Below, one piece after another: positions 27,443-36,886 of a DNA stretch of 64,000 bases. The notes under the pieces are model-generated. The model was not told the origin of the DNA, did no database searches, and saw nothing but the letters and a program-made list of their open reading frames with translations. Made by a program: the position numbers and the translations under genes. The DNA comes from Sporisorium sorghi. Lineage: Eukaryota; Basidiomycota; Ustilaginomycetes; Ustilaginales; Ustilaginaceae. The stretch lies in assembly GCA_023212695.1 (NCBI GenBank), contig JALCCG010000023.1, forward strand, positions 1-64,000, written 5' to 3'. Numbering within the stretch: position 1 is the first letter of the stretch; each line of letters opens with the position of its first letter.

Positions 27443-28348
27443 ATGCAGCAGTGGAAATCGCTACTATCTGAAGCCAATGTCGGAGCCGTGTTATGGAATG
27501 AACCGCTGGCAAAATATACGACGTGGAAAATAGGCGGACCAGCCGATTGCCTGATTATTCCTGAGAACAAGGAACAGCTCAAGGAACTGGTCACTCTTCT
27601 CCATGCCCATCGTATTCATTGGACGCAACTCGGGCGCGGTTCAAACATGTTAGTTGCCGATAAGGGCATTAGGGGAGCGGTCATCAAGCTGGGCCAGGGA
27701 TTTGAGGAGCTTCATTTTGACGGAGAGACAGTAACTGCAGGCGGTAGTCTGTCTTTTGTCAAACTCAGTGTTCTGGCCGGAAAACAAGGATTAGCCGGTC
27801 TTGAGTTTGCCGGAGGTATTCCTGGGTCAGTTGGAGGTGCCGTTTACATGAATGCAGGCGCCCATGGGTCTGATGTGTCACGCATATTCAAGTCCGCTGA
27901 CATTGTACTGGAAACAGGGGAATTGGTTACGTATGCTGCGAAAGATATGGCGTTTGATTACCGACACTCCATTCTGCATGAACGAAAAGGGATTGTGACT
28001 GAAGCGGTATTTGGGCTCCGTCAAGGAGACCGCAAAGAAATTTCAGCTGTTATGGCCTCTTACAAGGACCGTCGCCGGCGTACACAGCCGCTCCAATCCG
28101 CAACCGCAGGCAGTGTATTCCGCAACCCGCCTGGCGACCATGCCGCAAGGTTGATTGAGGCTGCTGGCCTCAAGGGCCTACGGATCGGGGGCGCAGAAGT
28201 TTCTTTACAGCATGCCAATTTCATTGAGAACACCGGTCAAGCGACAGCAGAGGACGTGCTCGCTTTGATGGAACGCATCAAGGAAACCATCTCAGAGAAG
28301 AACGGAATTCATATGGTGCCTGAGGTGTACGTTCTGGGCGAGCGGTAA
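27443..28348 (+). CDS. murB: UDP-N-acetylenolpyruvoylglucosamine reductase
   Basis: A 301-residue FAD enzyme that reduces the enolpyruvyl product of MurA to UDP-MurNAc with NADPH. It has the FAD-binding TTWKIGGPAD, GRGSNMLVAD and the catalytic-serine region ATAGSVFRNP, and the compact type II layout without the YLN loop. ATG 27443 follows AAGGGAGGT. Confidence 0.95.
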   Translation: MQQWKSLLSEANVGAVLWNEPLAKYTTWKIGGPADCLIIPENKEQLKELVTLLHAHRIHWTQLGRGSNMLVADKGIRGAVIKLGQGFEELHFDGETVTAGGSLSFVKLSVLAGKQGLAGLEFAGGIPGSVGGAVYMNAGAHGSDVSRIFKSADIVLETGELVTYAAKDMAFDYRHSILHERKGIVTEAVFGLRQGDRKEISAVMASYKDRRRRTQPLQSATAGSVFRNPPGDHAARLIEAAGLKGLRIGGAEVSLQHANFIENTGQATAEDVLALMERIKETISEKNGIHMVPEVYVLGER

Positions 28349-28364
28349 ACTCGGAGGTGATACA

Positions 28365-29648
28365 TTGGACAAATTGGTGATTGAGGGTGGAAGGCCCCTA
28401 TCAGGAACCATACGTATCCATGGAGCAAAAAATGCAGCTTTACCTATTCTAGCAGCAAGTCTTCTTGCAGAAGGGACTGTAAGATTAAGCAATGTCCCGC
28501 ATCTGCTGGATATTGAAGTGATGCTAAGCATTCTTGGCCGTCTTGGCTCCAAATGCAAGCATGAGCTGGAGACGGTTACCGTGGATACCTCGTCTGCCAA
28601 TTCGTTTCATGTCCCGGAAGATTTAATGAAGCAGATGCGATCCTCCATCTTTTTGATGGGACCTCTGCTGGCCCGTTTTGGTGAAGTGACGATCTATCAG
28701 CCCGGGGGCTGTGCGATCGGGGAACGCAAGATCGACCTCCACCTTCAGGGATTGCAGGCACTGGGTGCGGAAATCGAGGAGAGCAACGATAAAATCCATT
28801 GCAGAGCAAGCCGATTGATCGGAACGGATATTCATCTCGATTTTGCCAGCGTAGGGGCAACGGAGAATATCATGATGGCAGCAGCAACGGCACTTGGCAC
28901 AACGGTGCTCACCAATGCAGCCAGAGAGCCTGAAATTCAAGACCTTCAGCATTTCCTGAACAAGATGGGAGCCAACATTATCGGTGCCGGAACGGATACG
29001 ATTACGATCCACGGCGTGGAGCGTCTTACGCCTTGCGAGTATGAGATCATACCGGATCGGATCGTAGCGGGAACCGTCATGATTGCAGCCGCCGTCACCC
29101 GGGGAAGTGTTACGCTTACAAAGACCAATCCCTCTCATTTAACTTCTCTTATACATGTGCTGAAGCGCGCCGGTGTTCAAACCAGTGTATGCAATGATAT
29201 AATAAACATAAGCTGTATGAGCCGTCCCAAAGCTGTTGAACGAATTGTGACTTCGCCTTATCCTTCTTTCCCGACCGATTTGCAGTCCCAGGTCATGGTC
29301 TTGTTGTCCTTGGCCGATGGATTTAGTGTTATGAAAGAAACGGTATTTGAGGGACGGTTCAAACATGTGGAGGAACTCTCCCGCATGGGAGCTGACATTT
29401 CCACGGATCTGAACTATGCGTTTATACGCGGTGTTCAGAGAATTTACGGAGCCACTGTGGAGGCAACCGATCTTCGGGCTGGAGCGGCGCTCGTCATTGC
29501 CGGTTTGGCCGCGCAGGGAACGACCGTGGTGGAGCAAGTTCACCATATTGATCGCGGTTATGATCGTATTGAAAACATGTTCCAAGGTTTAGGTGCACGG
29601 ATCTATCGTCAGTCTCCTGTACCCAAACCGCTTGATTTAGCCAATTGA
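28365..29648 (+). CDS. murA: UDP-N-acetylglucosamine 1-carboxyvinyltransferase
   Basis: A 427-residue enzyme for the first committed step of wall precursor synthesis, joining phosphoenolpyruvate to UDP-GlcNAc. The catalytic Cys116 lies in PGGCAIGERKIDLHLQGL, and the DRIVAGT block is present. Cys rather than Asp at this position predicts sensitivity to fosfomycin. It starts at TTG 28365 after GGAGGTGAT. Its placement between murB and divIB is not the Bacillus subtilis order. Confidence 0.95.
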   Translation: MDKLVIEGGRPLSGTIRIHGAKNAALPILAASLLAEGTVRLSNVPHLLDIEVMLSILGRLGSKCKHELETVTVDTSSANSFHVPEDLMKQMRSSIFLMGPLLARFGEVTIYQPGGCAIGERKIDLHLQGLQALGAEIEESNDKIHCRASRLIGTDIHLDFASVGATENIMMAAATALGTTVLTNAAREPEIQDLQHFLNKMGANIIGAGTDTITIHGVERLTPCEYEIIPDRIVAGTVMIAAAVTRGSVTLTKTNPSHLTSLIHVLKRAGVQTSVCNDIINISCMSRPKAVERIVTSPYPSFPTDLQSQVMVLLSLADGFSVMKETVFEGRFKHVEELSRMGADISTDLNYAFIRGVQRIYGATVEATDLRAGAALVIAGLAAQGTTVVEQVHHIDRGYDRIENMFQGLGARIYRQSPVPKPLDLAN

Positions 29649-29660
29649 GGTCCTGAGCAT

Positions 29661-29677
29661 CCCCTCCAGAGGAGGGG
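29661..29677 (+). other. Short GC hairpin between murA and divIB
   Basis: CCCCTCC-AGA-GGAGGGG is a perfect seven-base-pair stem with a three-base loop. Its 3' arm looks like a ribosome site but lies 13 bases or more before any start codon. It may affect divIB translation or message stability. Confidence 0.5.
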
Positions 29678-29705
29678 ATAACAGGTCTTTATGGAGAGAG
29701 TGGAT

Positions 29706-30461
29706 ATGTCCAAGACACATATGCCTGTCCTTAAGCAGGACAAGCCCAAACCGAAAACAGCCAGGAAAGTTATATGGATTCTTTTGCTGCTGTTTGCAGC
29801 GCTGCTGACGATCCTCTTTTTCCGATCGCCGGTCAGCCAAGTTACCGAGATTCATTTTACAGGCAATACGTTTAATACCAATGAGCAGCTTACTAAGCAA
29901 AGCGGACTTCGCATAGGAGACCAATATTTCAGCGTAGAGCCTAAAGATGTGCAGGAACGCCTCGTGGGTCTGGGAACCATCAAGTCGGCTGAAGTGGTCA
30001 AGAGCTTTCCGGGTGAGGTGCGAATCGCGGTTACGGAGCATCCTACGGTCGCCTATGAGCTGTCGGAGAACGGAGAACTTCAAGCGATTCTGGCCAGCGG
30101 TACTTCCGTTCCTGTTACAGCGAGCGGTATCGCCGTTGAGAAGCCGATCCTGACCAAGTGGGATCCATCGGACCCGAACAAGGCTATGTTAAGTGAAGTG
30201 CTTGCGGAGATTCCCAATAGTTTGACCTCGGACATCTCGGAAATCATGCCTTCACCGACGGTCTCCTTCCCGGACCGGATCAAGTTGTACACACGTTCCA
30301 AATTCGAAGTCATCACTACGGTTTCCCTGCTTCGGGATAAAGTAGAGTACCTGAGTCAGGTTACCGAAATGGAGCGGCCGGGTGTGATTACGATGCTGGA
30401 AGCAGACGCTTATGTACCGTTTGAACAAGAAGTTACAGAAGAGTCAGAGGAAGGGCAATAA
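29706..30461 (+). CDS. divIB: Cell division protein DivIB/FtsQ
   Basis: A 251-residue bitopic divisome protein. A basic cytoplasmic N-terminus is followed by one helix (about 20-40) and a POTRA domain (VTEIHFTGNTFNTNEQL and IKSAEVVKSFPGEVRIAVTE). It joins FtsL and DivIC to control septal synthesis. ATG 29706 is preferred because GGAGAG lies seven bases upstream; the in-frame ATG at 29691 has a poorer site. Confidence 0.85.
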   Translation: MSKTHMPVLKQDKPKPKTARKVIWILLLLFAALLTILFFRSPVSQVTEIHFTGNTFNTNEQLTKQSGLRIGDQYFSVEPKDVQERLVGLGTIKSAEVVKSFPGEVRIAVTEHPTVAYELSENGELQAILASGTSVPVTASGIAVEKPILTKWDPSDPNKAMLSEVLAEIPNSLTSDISEIMPSPTVSFPDRIKLYTRSKFEVITTVSLLRDKVEYLSQVTEMERPGVITMLEADAYVPFEQEVTEESEEGQ

Positions 30462-30675
30462 CCCCCTACTCAGGAATAGGAATAAATGGTACAATTGAAA
30501 GTATTGACAACTTGTTTCGGTTCTTCTTTTTTGAATGACTTTTACGGCCTGTTATAGCAAATGTTGGCAGTAAAAAAAATGTTGAAAAAAGAGGGAAAGA
30601 CCTGCGAGTGTGGAATAAGTAGAAATGTATTCTTTATTATCAAATTAATTTGCTAAAAACAGGAGGTGCCAGGGC

Positions 30676-31959
30676 TTGAGCAACAATGACATCATTGTTA
30701 GTTTGGACATCGGTACATCCAAAGTTCGTGCTATTATTGGGGAAGTTAATAATGGAACCTTTAATATTATTGGAGTTGGATCTGCCGACTCGGAGGGAAT
30801 TCGCAAGGGTGCAATTGTAGATATCGACCAGACCGTACAATCCATTCGCAGCGCTGTAGATCATGCGGAGCGTATGGTCGGTATTCAAATATCCGAAGTA
30901 TATGTCGGCATTTCCGGAAATCATATCGGACTTCAATCCAGCCATGGAGTTGTGGCAGTATCGAACGAGGATCGAGAAATTGGCGAAGAGGACATCGACC
31001 GCGTGCTGAAGGCAGCGGAGGTCGTGGCGCTTCCACCTGATCGTGAAATTATCGATGTGGTTGCTAAACAGTTTGTAGTTGACGGTTTGGAAGGAATCTC
31101 AGATCCGCGAGGAATGATCGGCGTGAGGCTTGAGGTAGAAGCGACGATTATTACTGGCGCCAAAACGGCAATACATAATCTGTTACGATGCGTGGAGAAA
31201 TCAGGCCTGAAAGTGAAGGATCTGGTGTTAATTCCGCTTGGTGCCGGACAACTCGCCTTGTCGAAGGATGAGAAAACGATGGGTTCGGTACTGGTGGACG
31301 TCGGAGCAGGCTCAACCACGTTGGCTGTGTTTGAGGGAGGCAGCATTGCCGCAACCTCGACGCTTCCGGTTGGTGGCGATTTTGTTACGAATGATGTTGC
31401 ATATGGACTGCGAACTCTGACGGATCAAGCAGAGAAGGTGAAATTGAAGTATGGATGCGCACTGATTGAGAGTGCTGCGCCCGAAGTAACTTTTAAAGTG
31501 ACGAGAATTGGAAGCAATGTGGACAAGGAGTTCACTCAAGAAGATCTGGCAGCTATCATAGAACCTCGTATTCAGGAAATCTTCCAATTGGTACGCCAAG
31601 AAATTAAACGCTTGGGTTACAGTGAGCTTCCTGGTGGTTATATACTTACTGGGGGCACTATGTCCATGCCTGGTGTGCTGCAGGTGGCACAAAATGAGCT
31701 GGCGACTTCCGTACGGATTGCTGTTCCCGATTTTATCGGTGTTCGTGATCCGGGATACTGCAGCGGAGTCGGCATCCTCCATAATGCAATCCGGAATGTA
31801 CGTGTACGCAATACAGGAGGAAGCAACAACAGCAGCGGAAACAGCAAGAAACCGGTGAACCGCGCGAAGCAGCAAAATCCTGTCGCAGCAACTCAGGAGA
31901 CCAGCCAGAAGCCGGGATTTATTGAACGCCTGAAAAAGATGTTCAGCGAGTTTATATAG
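30676..31959 (+). CDS. ftsA: Cell division protein FtsA
   Basis: A 427-residue actin-like ATPase that anchors FtsZ filaments to the membrane. It has the phosphate loop SLDIGTSKVRAI, the SHS2 insert and the second phosphate motif VDVGAGSTTLAVF. The C-terminal amphipathic helix (FIERLKKMFSEFI) is the membrane anchor, preceded by a low-complexity Asn/Ser/Gln linker. It starts at TTG 30676 after AGGAGGTG. The 214 bases upstream are A/T-rich and probably hold its promoter, but I cannot place one with confidence. Confidence 0.95.
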   Translation: MSNNDIIVSLDIGTSKVRAIIGEVNNGTFNIIGVGSADSEGIRKGAIVDIDQTVQSIRSAVDHAERMVGIQISEVYVGISGNHIGLQSSHGVVAVSNEDREIGEEDIDRVLKAAEVVALPPDREIIDVVAKQFVVDGLEGISDPRGMIGVRLEVEATIITGAKTAIHNLLRCVEKSGLKVKDLVLIPLGAGQLALSKDEKTMGSVLVDVGAGSTTLAVFEGGSIAATSTLPVGGDFVTNDVAYGLRTLTDQAEKVKLKYGCALIESAAPEVTFKVTRIGSNVDKEFTQEDLAAIIEPRIQEIFQLVRQEIKRLGYSELPGGYILTGGTMSMPGVLQVAQNELATSVRIAVPDFIGVRDPGYCSGVGILHNAIRNVRVRNTGGSNNSSGNSKKPVNRAKQQNPVAATQETSQKPGFIERLKKMFSEFI

Positions 31960-32016
31960 CGGATTCATTCGACAGTGGACGTGCCATCCACGCACATTGA
32001 GGGGGAGATGGATTAG

Positions 32017-33144
32017 ATGTTGGAATTCGATTTTGAAATGGATAGCTTGGCTCAAATAAAAGTAATCGGAGTAGGTGGCGGCGGAAGCAACGCTGTTAAC
32101 CGAATGATTGAGAATGGTGTGCAGGGTGTTGAATTTATAACGGTAAATACGGATGCTCAGGCACTTCATCTTGCTAAATCCGAACACAAATTGCAAATCG
32201 GGGATAAGTTGACTCGCGGCCTTGGTGCTGGCGCCAATCCTGATGTCGGCAAGAAGGCCGCCGAAGAATCCCGTGATTTGATTATGAACACCCTGAAGGG
32301 TGCGGATATGGTATTCGTTACAGCTGGTATGGGCGGCGGAACCGGAACAGGCGCAGCTCCTGTCATTGCTGAAATTGCTAAGGAGTGCGGGGCATTAACG
32401 GTTGGGGTTGTCACTCGTCCGTTTACGTTCGAAGGACGCAAGCGTGCTTCCCAAGCGGAGCTTGGCATTGAAGCATTGAAAGAGAAAGTGGACACACTCA
32501 TCGTCATTCCGAATGATCGCTTGCTGGAGATCGTGGATAAGAAGACACCGATGCTGGAAGCGTTCCGAGAAGCTGATAACGTATTGCGTCAGGCCGTTCA
32601 GGGCATTTCTGATCTGATCCAAGTACCGGGTCTGATCAACCTTGACTTCGCCGACGTGAAGACCATCATGACAGAACGCGGATCCGCGCTGATGGGTATT
32701 GGACTGGCTACCGGTGAGAACCGTGCCTCTGAAGCTGCCCGCAAGGCAATTATGAGCCCGCTGCTTGAGACCTCTATTGAGGGAGCACGCGGTGTTATCA
32801 TGAATATTACAGGGGGAGCCAATCTCTCCCTGTATGAAGTAAATGAAGCGGCCGAGATCGTAACCTCAGCTTCCGATCCGGAAGTGAACATGATCTTCGG
32901 TGCGATTATCGAGGAAAGCATGAAGGAAGAAATCAAGGTAACGGTGATCGCTACCGGCTTTGAGAGCAAACCTTCACCGATCCCTCCTGGACGTCGCCCT
33001 GCAATGCCTCAAGGGGAACAACAACAACAGCAGCAGGCAACGGACAAGAGCAATGTGAATCTGAAGCCGTTTGGCAATCAGAACGGCAATGATCAGCTCG
33101 ATATTCCTACATTCCTTCGCAATCGTTCCCGTAATAATGATTAA
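32017..33144 (+). CDS. ftsZ: Cell division GTPase FtsZ
   Basis: A 375-residue tubulin homologue that forms the Z ring. The tubulin signature [10 protein letters not shown] starts at residue 106; the T3 loop and the catalytic NLDFADV region are present. A Gln-rich, presumably disordered linker (GEQQQQQQ) leads to the conserved C-terminal peptide [10 protein letters not shown] that binds FtsA and SepF. GGGGGA precedes the ATG. Confidence 0.98.
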   Translation: MLEFDFEMDSLAQIKVIGVGGGGSNAVNRMIENGVQGVEFITVNTDAQALHLAKSEHKLQIGDKLTRGLGAGANPDVGKKAAEESRDLIMNTLKGADMVFVTAGMGGGTGTGAAPVIAEIAKECGALTVGVVTRPFTFEGRKRASQAELGIEALKEKVDTLIVIPNDRLLEIVDKKTPMLEAFREADNVLRQAVQGISDLIQVPGLINLDFADVKTIMTERGSALMGIGLATGENRASEAARKAIMSPLLETSIEGARGVIMNITGGANLSLYEVNEAAEIVTSASDPEVNMIFGAIIEESMKEEIKVTVIATGFESKPSPIPPGRRPAMPQGEQQQQQQATDKSNVNLKPFGNQNGNDQLDIPTFLRNRSRNND

Positions 33145-33148
33145 TTCG

Positions 33149-33195
33149 AATAAGCCTGTGCTTCGTCATCCTGATGAAGACAGGCTTATTTTTTT
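33149..33195 (+). terminator. Intrinsic terminator after ftsZ
   Basis: AATAAGCCTGT pairs with ACAGGCTTATT and ends in seven Ts, with an inner CTTC/GAAG pairing. It closes the dcw cluster. Confidence 0.9.
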
Positions 33196-33539
33196 ATCTT
33201 TCTCCACAGCCTTGCCATACCACATCCCATCGATAAGAGAGTAAGAAGTAAATAGTGCTGATGCTGTCACACTTTCACGAATAAAGGTTCAGGTACTCAA
33301 ACGCTGCGTAACATATGGATATTCCCCAGGTTTTTTCCCAAGATCAAGATGGTTGACTGACGAGCGGAGAGTCCTCTTGGCTCCGGTTTCTAAAAACTGC
33401 CCTTCATCGACAAAAAAAGTCTGTAATCGGCCCACAGGTTTAGACAGACTTTGAATTCTATTCTTTTTATACTAGTAACATCTCCCATTGCCCAGAAAAC
33501 AACAGAAGCATAACGGAAGTGGATTTTTCGACTAGGCAG
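33196..33539 (+). promoter_or_regulatory. Upstream region of spoIIGA with Spo0A-type promoter elements
   Basis: This gap holds a candidate Spo0A box on the minus strand (33406-33414, TTTGTCGAT, one mismatch from TTTGTCGAA). It also holds a TAGACA (33441-33446) spaced 21 bases from TATACT (33468-33473), the unusually long spacing known for Bacillus spoIIG. An inverted repeat AAAGTCTGT/ACAGACTTT (33416-33424 and 33444-33452) overlaps it. I see no gene between 33196 and 33400. Confidence 0.4.
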
Positions 33540-34568
33540 GTGAACAACCTGGTTGTTTATATTGATCTCATATTTTTGGCAAACCTCGTCATTGACGGCA
33601 TATTGCTGGCGTTAACCGCCTGGATGCGCAGGGTCAAGCCAAGATGGTGGAGGCTAGTGTTATCTTCCGTGGTAGGCGCACTGTATGTTGTCATGATGTT
33701 TGTCCCGCAATTGTCGTTTTTGTACACCTTTCTCATTAAGTTTGGACTTTCATTGATTATGCTCTGGATTGCTTTTGGATTTGCAAGCTTGCAGAGTTAC
33801 CTTCGTCATTTGGGAGCTTTTTATATGGTGAATTTTGCCGCAGCCGGAGGTATTATCGGATTTCATTATCTGGTGCAAAATTCGGGAGAATTGTTCAGTG
33901 GGATATGGTATACGACATCGGGAGGGCTATCCTTTGAATTGAAGGTGGGATTCTGGTTTGCATGCATTACCTTTTTTGTAGTTGTATTCGCATTTAAGGC
34001 GGTTCAGACCACGAAACGTAAAACCGAGAACCGTGAAACCCTGTTAGGTGATGTCTCCGTATGGATTGGCAGCACCAAAATTTCCTGTGTGGGTTTGCTC
34101 GATACAGGAAACCAATTAAGCGATCCCTTGACGCGCACGCCCGTTATGGTGATGGAAGCAGCGCTATGGGAAGCTTATCTGCCCCAGGGCTGGAGCAAAC
34201 AGCTGATGGAGGGGGAACCGGACAAATTAATTATGGGGCTGGGGGCAGAGGAATTTGACTGGCAGGACCGTCTGCGGTTAGTTCCGTACCGCGGTGTCAA
34301 CCGGGGGGCCGCATTCATGCTTGCCCTAAAGCCCGACATGGTACGGATTGAACTGGGAGGACTGGAATACGTATCATCCAAAGTGTTGATTGGTCTTGAT
34401 GGCGGAACGCTGTCCGGCGACAGGGCATACCGGGCCATTATCCATCCGGCTTTGACGGAGGGAGAGGGCACGCCCAAGTCTCATGCAGGTATTGCTCAGG
34501 AGGAAGCTTTACAACAGAATACCGAATCTAGCCTTGTTGAATCTGGTGAGGCGAAGACTGCGGGATAA
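33540..34568 (+). CDS. spoIIGA: Sigma-E processing peptidase SpoIIGA
   Basis: A membrane-embedded aspartic protease of about 340 residues that removes the pro-sequence from sigma-E in the mother cell. Five hydrophobic helices fill the N-terminal half. The C-terminal half is a pepsin-like domain with the active-site motif GLLDTGNQLSDPLT (Asp near residue 188) and the LIPYRGV-like LVPYRGVNRG block. The start is uncertain: GTG 33519 and GTG 33540 are in frame, but the best ribosome site (AGGCAGGTG, 33534-33542) points to CTG 33549, which would match the family N-terminus exactly. A 30-residue tail after the protease domain is polar. sigE follows. Confidence 0.9.
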   Translation: MNNLVVYIDLIFLANLVIDGILLALTAWMRRVKPRWWRLVLSSVVGALYVVMMFVPQLSFLYTFLIKFGLSLIMLWIAFGFASLQSYLRHLGAFYMVNFAAAGGIIGFHYLVQNSGELFSGIWYTTSGGLSFELKVGFWFACITFFVVVFAFKAVQTTKRKTENRETLLGDVSVWIGSTKISCVGLLDTGNQLSDPLTRTPVMVMEAALWEAYLPQGWSKQLMEGEPDKLIMGLGAEEFDWQDRLRLVPYRGVNRGAAFMLALKPDMVRIELGGLEYVSSKVLIGLDGGTLSGDRAYRAIIHPALTEGEGTPKSHAGIAQEEALQQNTESSLVESGEAKTAG

Positions 34569-34733
34569 CGATGATAAAGCTATTTTCATAGTCTTCGAAT
34601 CGTGTAATCTATATGGAATGCTGATGTAATCTTTGAAACTCTTATGGAAAGTTATCATGCCAAGCGAGGAAAACCGTGACTACACTTACGAAGTTATGTT
34701 GTCCCTTCGGGAAAACGTTTAGGAGGATACGAG

Positions 34734-35456
34734 ATGCCCGTTAAATGGAGATTAGCATTGCAGCTGCAGTATTACCGCGTACTTTTTTTACTAGGCCTGA
34801 AGAGTCAGGAAATCTACTACATCGGAGGAAGTGAGGCGCTTCCGCCTCCGCTTACGAAAGAAGAAGAGGAGTTCTTGCTCAAGAAGCTGCCTTCCGGCGA
34901 TGCAGCCACCCGCGCTATGCTGATCGAACGTAACCTGCGTCTGGTTGTGTACATTGCCCGCAAATTCGAGAACACCGGCATTAACATCGAGGATTTGGTA
35001 TCGATTGGTGCGATCGGACTGATTAAAGCGGTGAATACTTTTGACCCGGAGAAAAAAATCAAGCTGGCTACATATGCCTCGCGCTGTATTGAAAATGAAA
35101 TACTGATGTACCTGCGGCGGAATAACAAAACGCGAAGCGAGGTTTCTTTTGATGAACCGCTGAACATCGATTGGGATGGCAACGAATTGCTCTTATCCGA
35201 TGTGCTGGGCACCGAGAATGACACCATCTACCGTAACATCGAAGAACAGGTGGACCGGAAACTCCTACAAAAAGCGCTTGATAAATTAAGCGACAGGGAA
35301 CGCATGATTATGGAGCTTCGTTTCGGGCTTCAGGACGGGGAAGAAAAGACGCAAAAAGACGTGGCAGACCTGCTTGGAATCTCACAATCCTACATTTCCC
35401 GATTGGAGAAGAGAATTATTAAACGACTCCGCAAAGAATTCAACAAGATGGTGTAA
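34734..35456 (+). CDS. sigE: RNA polymerase sporulation sigma factor sigma-E (pro-form)
   Basis: A 240-residue early mother-cell sigma factor. The first 27-30 residues are a hydrophobic pro-sequence ending before [12 protein letters not shown], which SpoIIGA removes. Region 2 ([26 protein letters not shown]) and region 4 helix-turn-helix ([20 protein letters not shown]) are nearly identical to the Bacillus protein. AGGAGGATA precedes the ATG. Confidence 0.97.
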   Translation: MPVKWRLALQLQYYRVLFLLGLKSQEIYYIGGSEALPPPLTKEEEEFLLKKLPSGDAATRAMLIERNLRLVVYIARKFENTGINIEDLVSIGAIGLIKAVNTFDPEKKIKLATYASRCIENEILMYLRRNNKTRSEVSFDEPLNIDWDGNELLLSDVLGTENDTIYRNIEEQVDRKLLQKALDKLSDRERMIMELRFGLQDGEEKTQKDVADLLGISQSYISRLEKRIIKRLRKEFNKMV

Positions 35457-35470
35457 CTGGAAAACCCAAG

Positions 35471-35499
35471 GAATAAAATAACCCCCCTCGGAGATAATG
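35471..35499 (+). promoter_or_regulatory. Candidate sigma-F/sigma-G promoter of sigG
   Basis: GGAGATAAT (35490-35498) fits the forespore -10 pattern GGnnAnAnT at every fixed position. GAATA (35471-35475) is a near match to the -35 GYATA, 14 bases upstream (15-16 is usual). In Bacillus spoIIIG is transcribed by sigma-F. Confidence 0.5.
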
Positions 35500-35533
35500 T
35501 ACAGTAATGTTTCTCCTTGGGAGGTTAGTCATC

Positions 35534-36316
35534 ATGACGCGAAACAAAGTTGAAATTTGTGGTGTGGATACGTCAAAACTGCCGGTTCTGACGAATGTGG
35601 AAATGAGGGAGCTGTTCCATAATCTGCAGCAGAACAATGAACGATCAGCTCGAGAAAAACTGGTGAATGGCAACCTGAGACTGGTCCTCAGCGTCATCCA
35701 GAGGTTTAATAATCGGGGGGAGTTTGTTGATGATCTGTTTCAGGTAGGGTGCATTGGATTGATGAAAGCCATCGACAATTTTGATTTGTCGCAAAATGTT
35801 AAATTTTCCACTTATGCCGTACCGATGATTATCGGAGAAATACGTCGATACTTAAGGGACAATAACCCGATTCGCGTCTCGCGATCCCTGCGTGATATTG
35901 CTTACAAGGCACTTCAGGTCCGGGATCAGCTGACAAATGCGAACTCGCGCGAACCGACGATTTTTGAAATTTCCGAAGCGCTGAATGTGCCCAAGGAAGA
36001 TGTTGTTTTTGCACTCGATGCTATTCAAGATCCCGTGTCCTTGTTTGAGCCGATTTATCATGATGGCGGAGATCCGATTTATGTGATGGATCAAATCAGT
36101 GATGATAAGAACAAAGATGTATCCTGGATTGAAGAAATTGCACTCCGGGAAGCGATGCACAAGCTCGGACAACGTGAAAAAATGATTTTATCCATGCGGT
36201 TTTATGAAGGCAAAACCCAGATGGAAGTTGCTGATGAAATCGGCATCTCCCAAGCTCAGGTGTCCCGTCTGGAGAAGTCAGCGATCAAGCAAATGCAGAA
36301 GCATGTCAAAACTTAG
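35534..36316 (+). CDS. sigG: RNA polymerase sporulation sigma factor sigma-G
   Basis: A 260-residue late forespore sigma factor, the same length as in Bacillus. The N-terminus TRNKVEICGVDTSKLPVL is typical and carries the region that binds anti-sigma factors. Regions 2, 3 and 4 are complete, ending in EIGISQAQVSRLEKSAIKQM. ATG 35534 was chosen because GGGAGGTT lies eight bases upstream; ATG 35507 would precede that site and add nine unlike residues. Confidence 0.97.
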   Translation: MTRNKVEICGVDTSKLPVLTNVEMRELFHNLQQNNERSAREKLVNGNLRLVLSVIQRFNNRGEFVDDLFQVGCIGLMKAIDNFDLSQNVKFSTYAVPMIIGEIRRYLRDNNPIRVSRSLRDIAYKALQVRDQLTNANSREPTIFEISEALNVPKEDVVFALDAIQDPVSLFEPIYHDGGDPIYVMDQISDDKNKDVSWIEEIALREAMHKLGQREKMILSMRFYEGKTQMEVADEIGISQAQVSRLEKSAIKQMQKHVKT

Positions 36317-36342
36317 GAAGACCAGCCATCAAACGAAAAGAC

Positions 36343-36371
36343 AACGATCCCATTCAAGGGGTCGTTTTTTT
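36343..36371 (+). terminator. Intrinsic terminator after sigG
   Basis: AACGATCCC (36343-36351) pairs with GGGGTCGTT (36358-36366) around a short loop and is followed by a T run. Confidence 0.85.
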
Positions 36372-36507
36372 AATTTAAGTAAGTTATTTTACTCATGCGG
36401 CTCATATACTGAACAGAGGGTATTTATGTAAACGGCATGCCCGATCCTCAAATACATCTAAGGTGTGAATGCTCATGATACCTGAAAATCAAATGGTGGG
36501 GAAAAAG

Positions 36508-36816
36508 ATGAAAATTTCCGATTTTCAAACGAAGGATGTTATTAATATCATTGATGGCAAGCGGCTGGGACAGATCAGTGATCTGGAACTCGACTTGCGG
36601 CAGGGCCGAATTGAGGCGATTGTTGTGCCAAGTTACGGCAAGTTTATGGGGCTGTTTGGCGGCGGGAGTGATCTGATCATCCCCTGGCGGAATATCGTGA
36701 AGATTGGTTCGGATGTAGTGCTTGTCAAGATGGAGGAGCTGCGAAGAATGCCGGAAGATCAGGAGCCGGTGGAATATCTGGATCGCCCGGATCGCCATGA
36801 TCGGCGCAGCTTCTGA
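36508..36816 (+). CDS. ylmC: YlmC/YmxH family PRC-barrel protein
   Basis: A 102-residue protein with one PRC-barrel domain (KISDFQTKDVINIIDGK, then DLIIPWRNIVKIGSDVVLV). The family is linked to sporulation by location but has no defined biochemistry. ATG 36508 gives the family N-terminus and has GGTGGGG seven bases upstream; ATG 36475 with AAGGTG is an alternative that adds eleven residues. It opens the ylm block that runs to divIVA. Confidence 0.8.
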   Translation: MKISDFQTKDVINIIDGKRLGQISDLELDLRQGRIEAIVVPSYGKFMGLFGGGSDLIIPWRNIVKIGSDVVLVKMEELRRMPEDQEPVEYLDRPDRHDRRSF

Positions 36817-36886
36817 CAAGCCGCCAATCGGTTGGTGTGTCTCCAGCGTATGTTTTCTGTTACACTGGGATAGAGGTGAAATGTTC

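Noticed and set aside
33010..33040. CAA/CAG run in ftsZ as a microsatellite
   Set aside because: It encodes the Gln-rich linker that is usual and variable in FtsZ; no sign of function beyond that.
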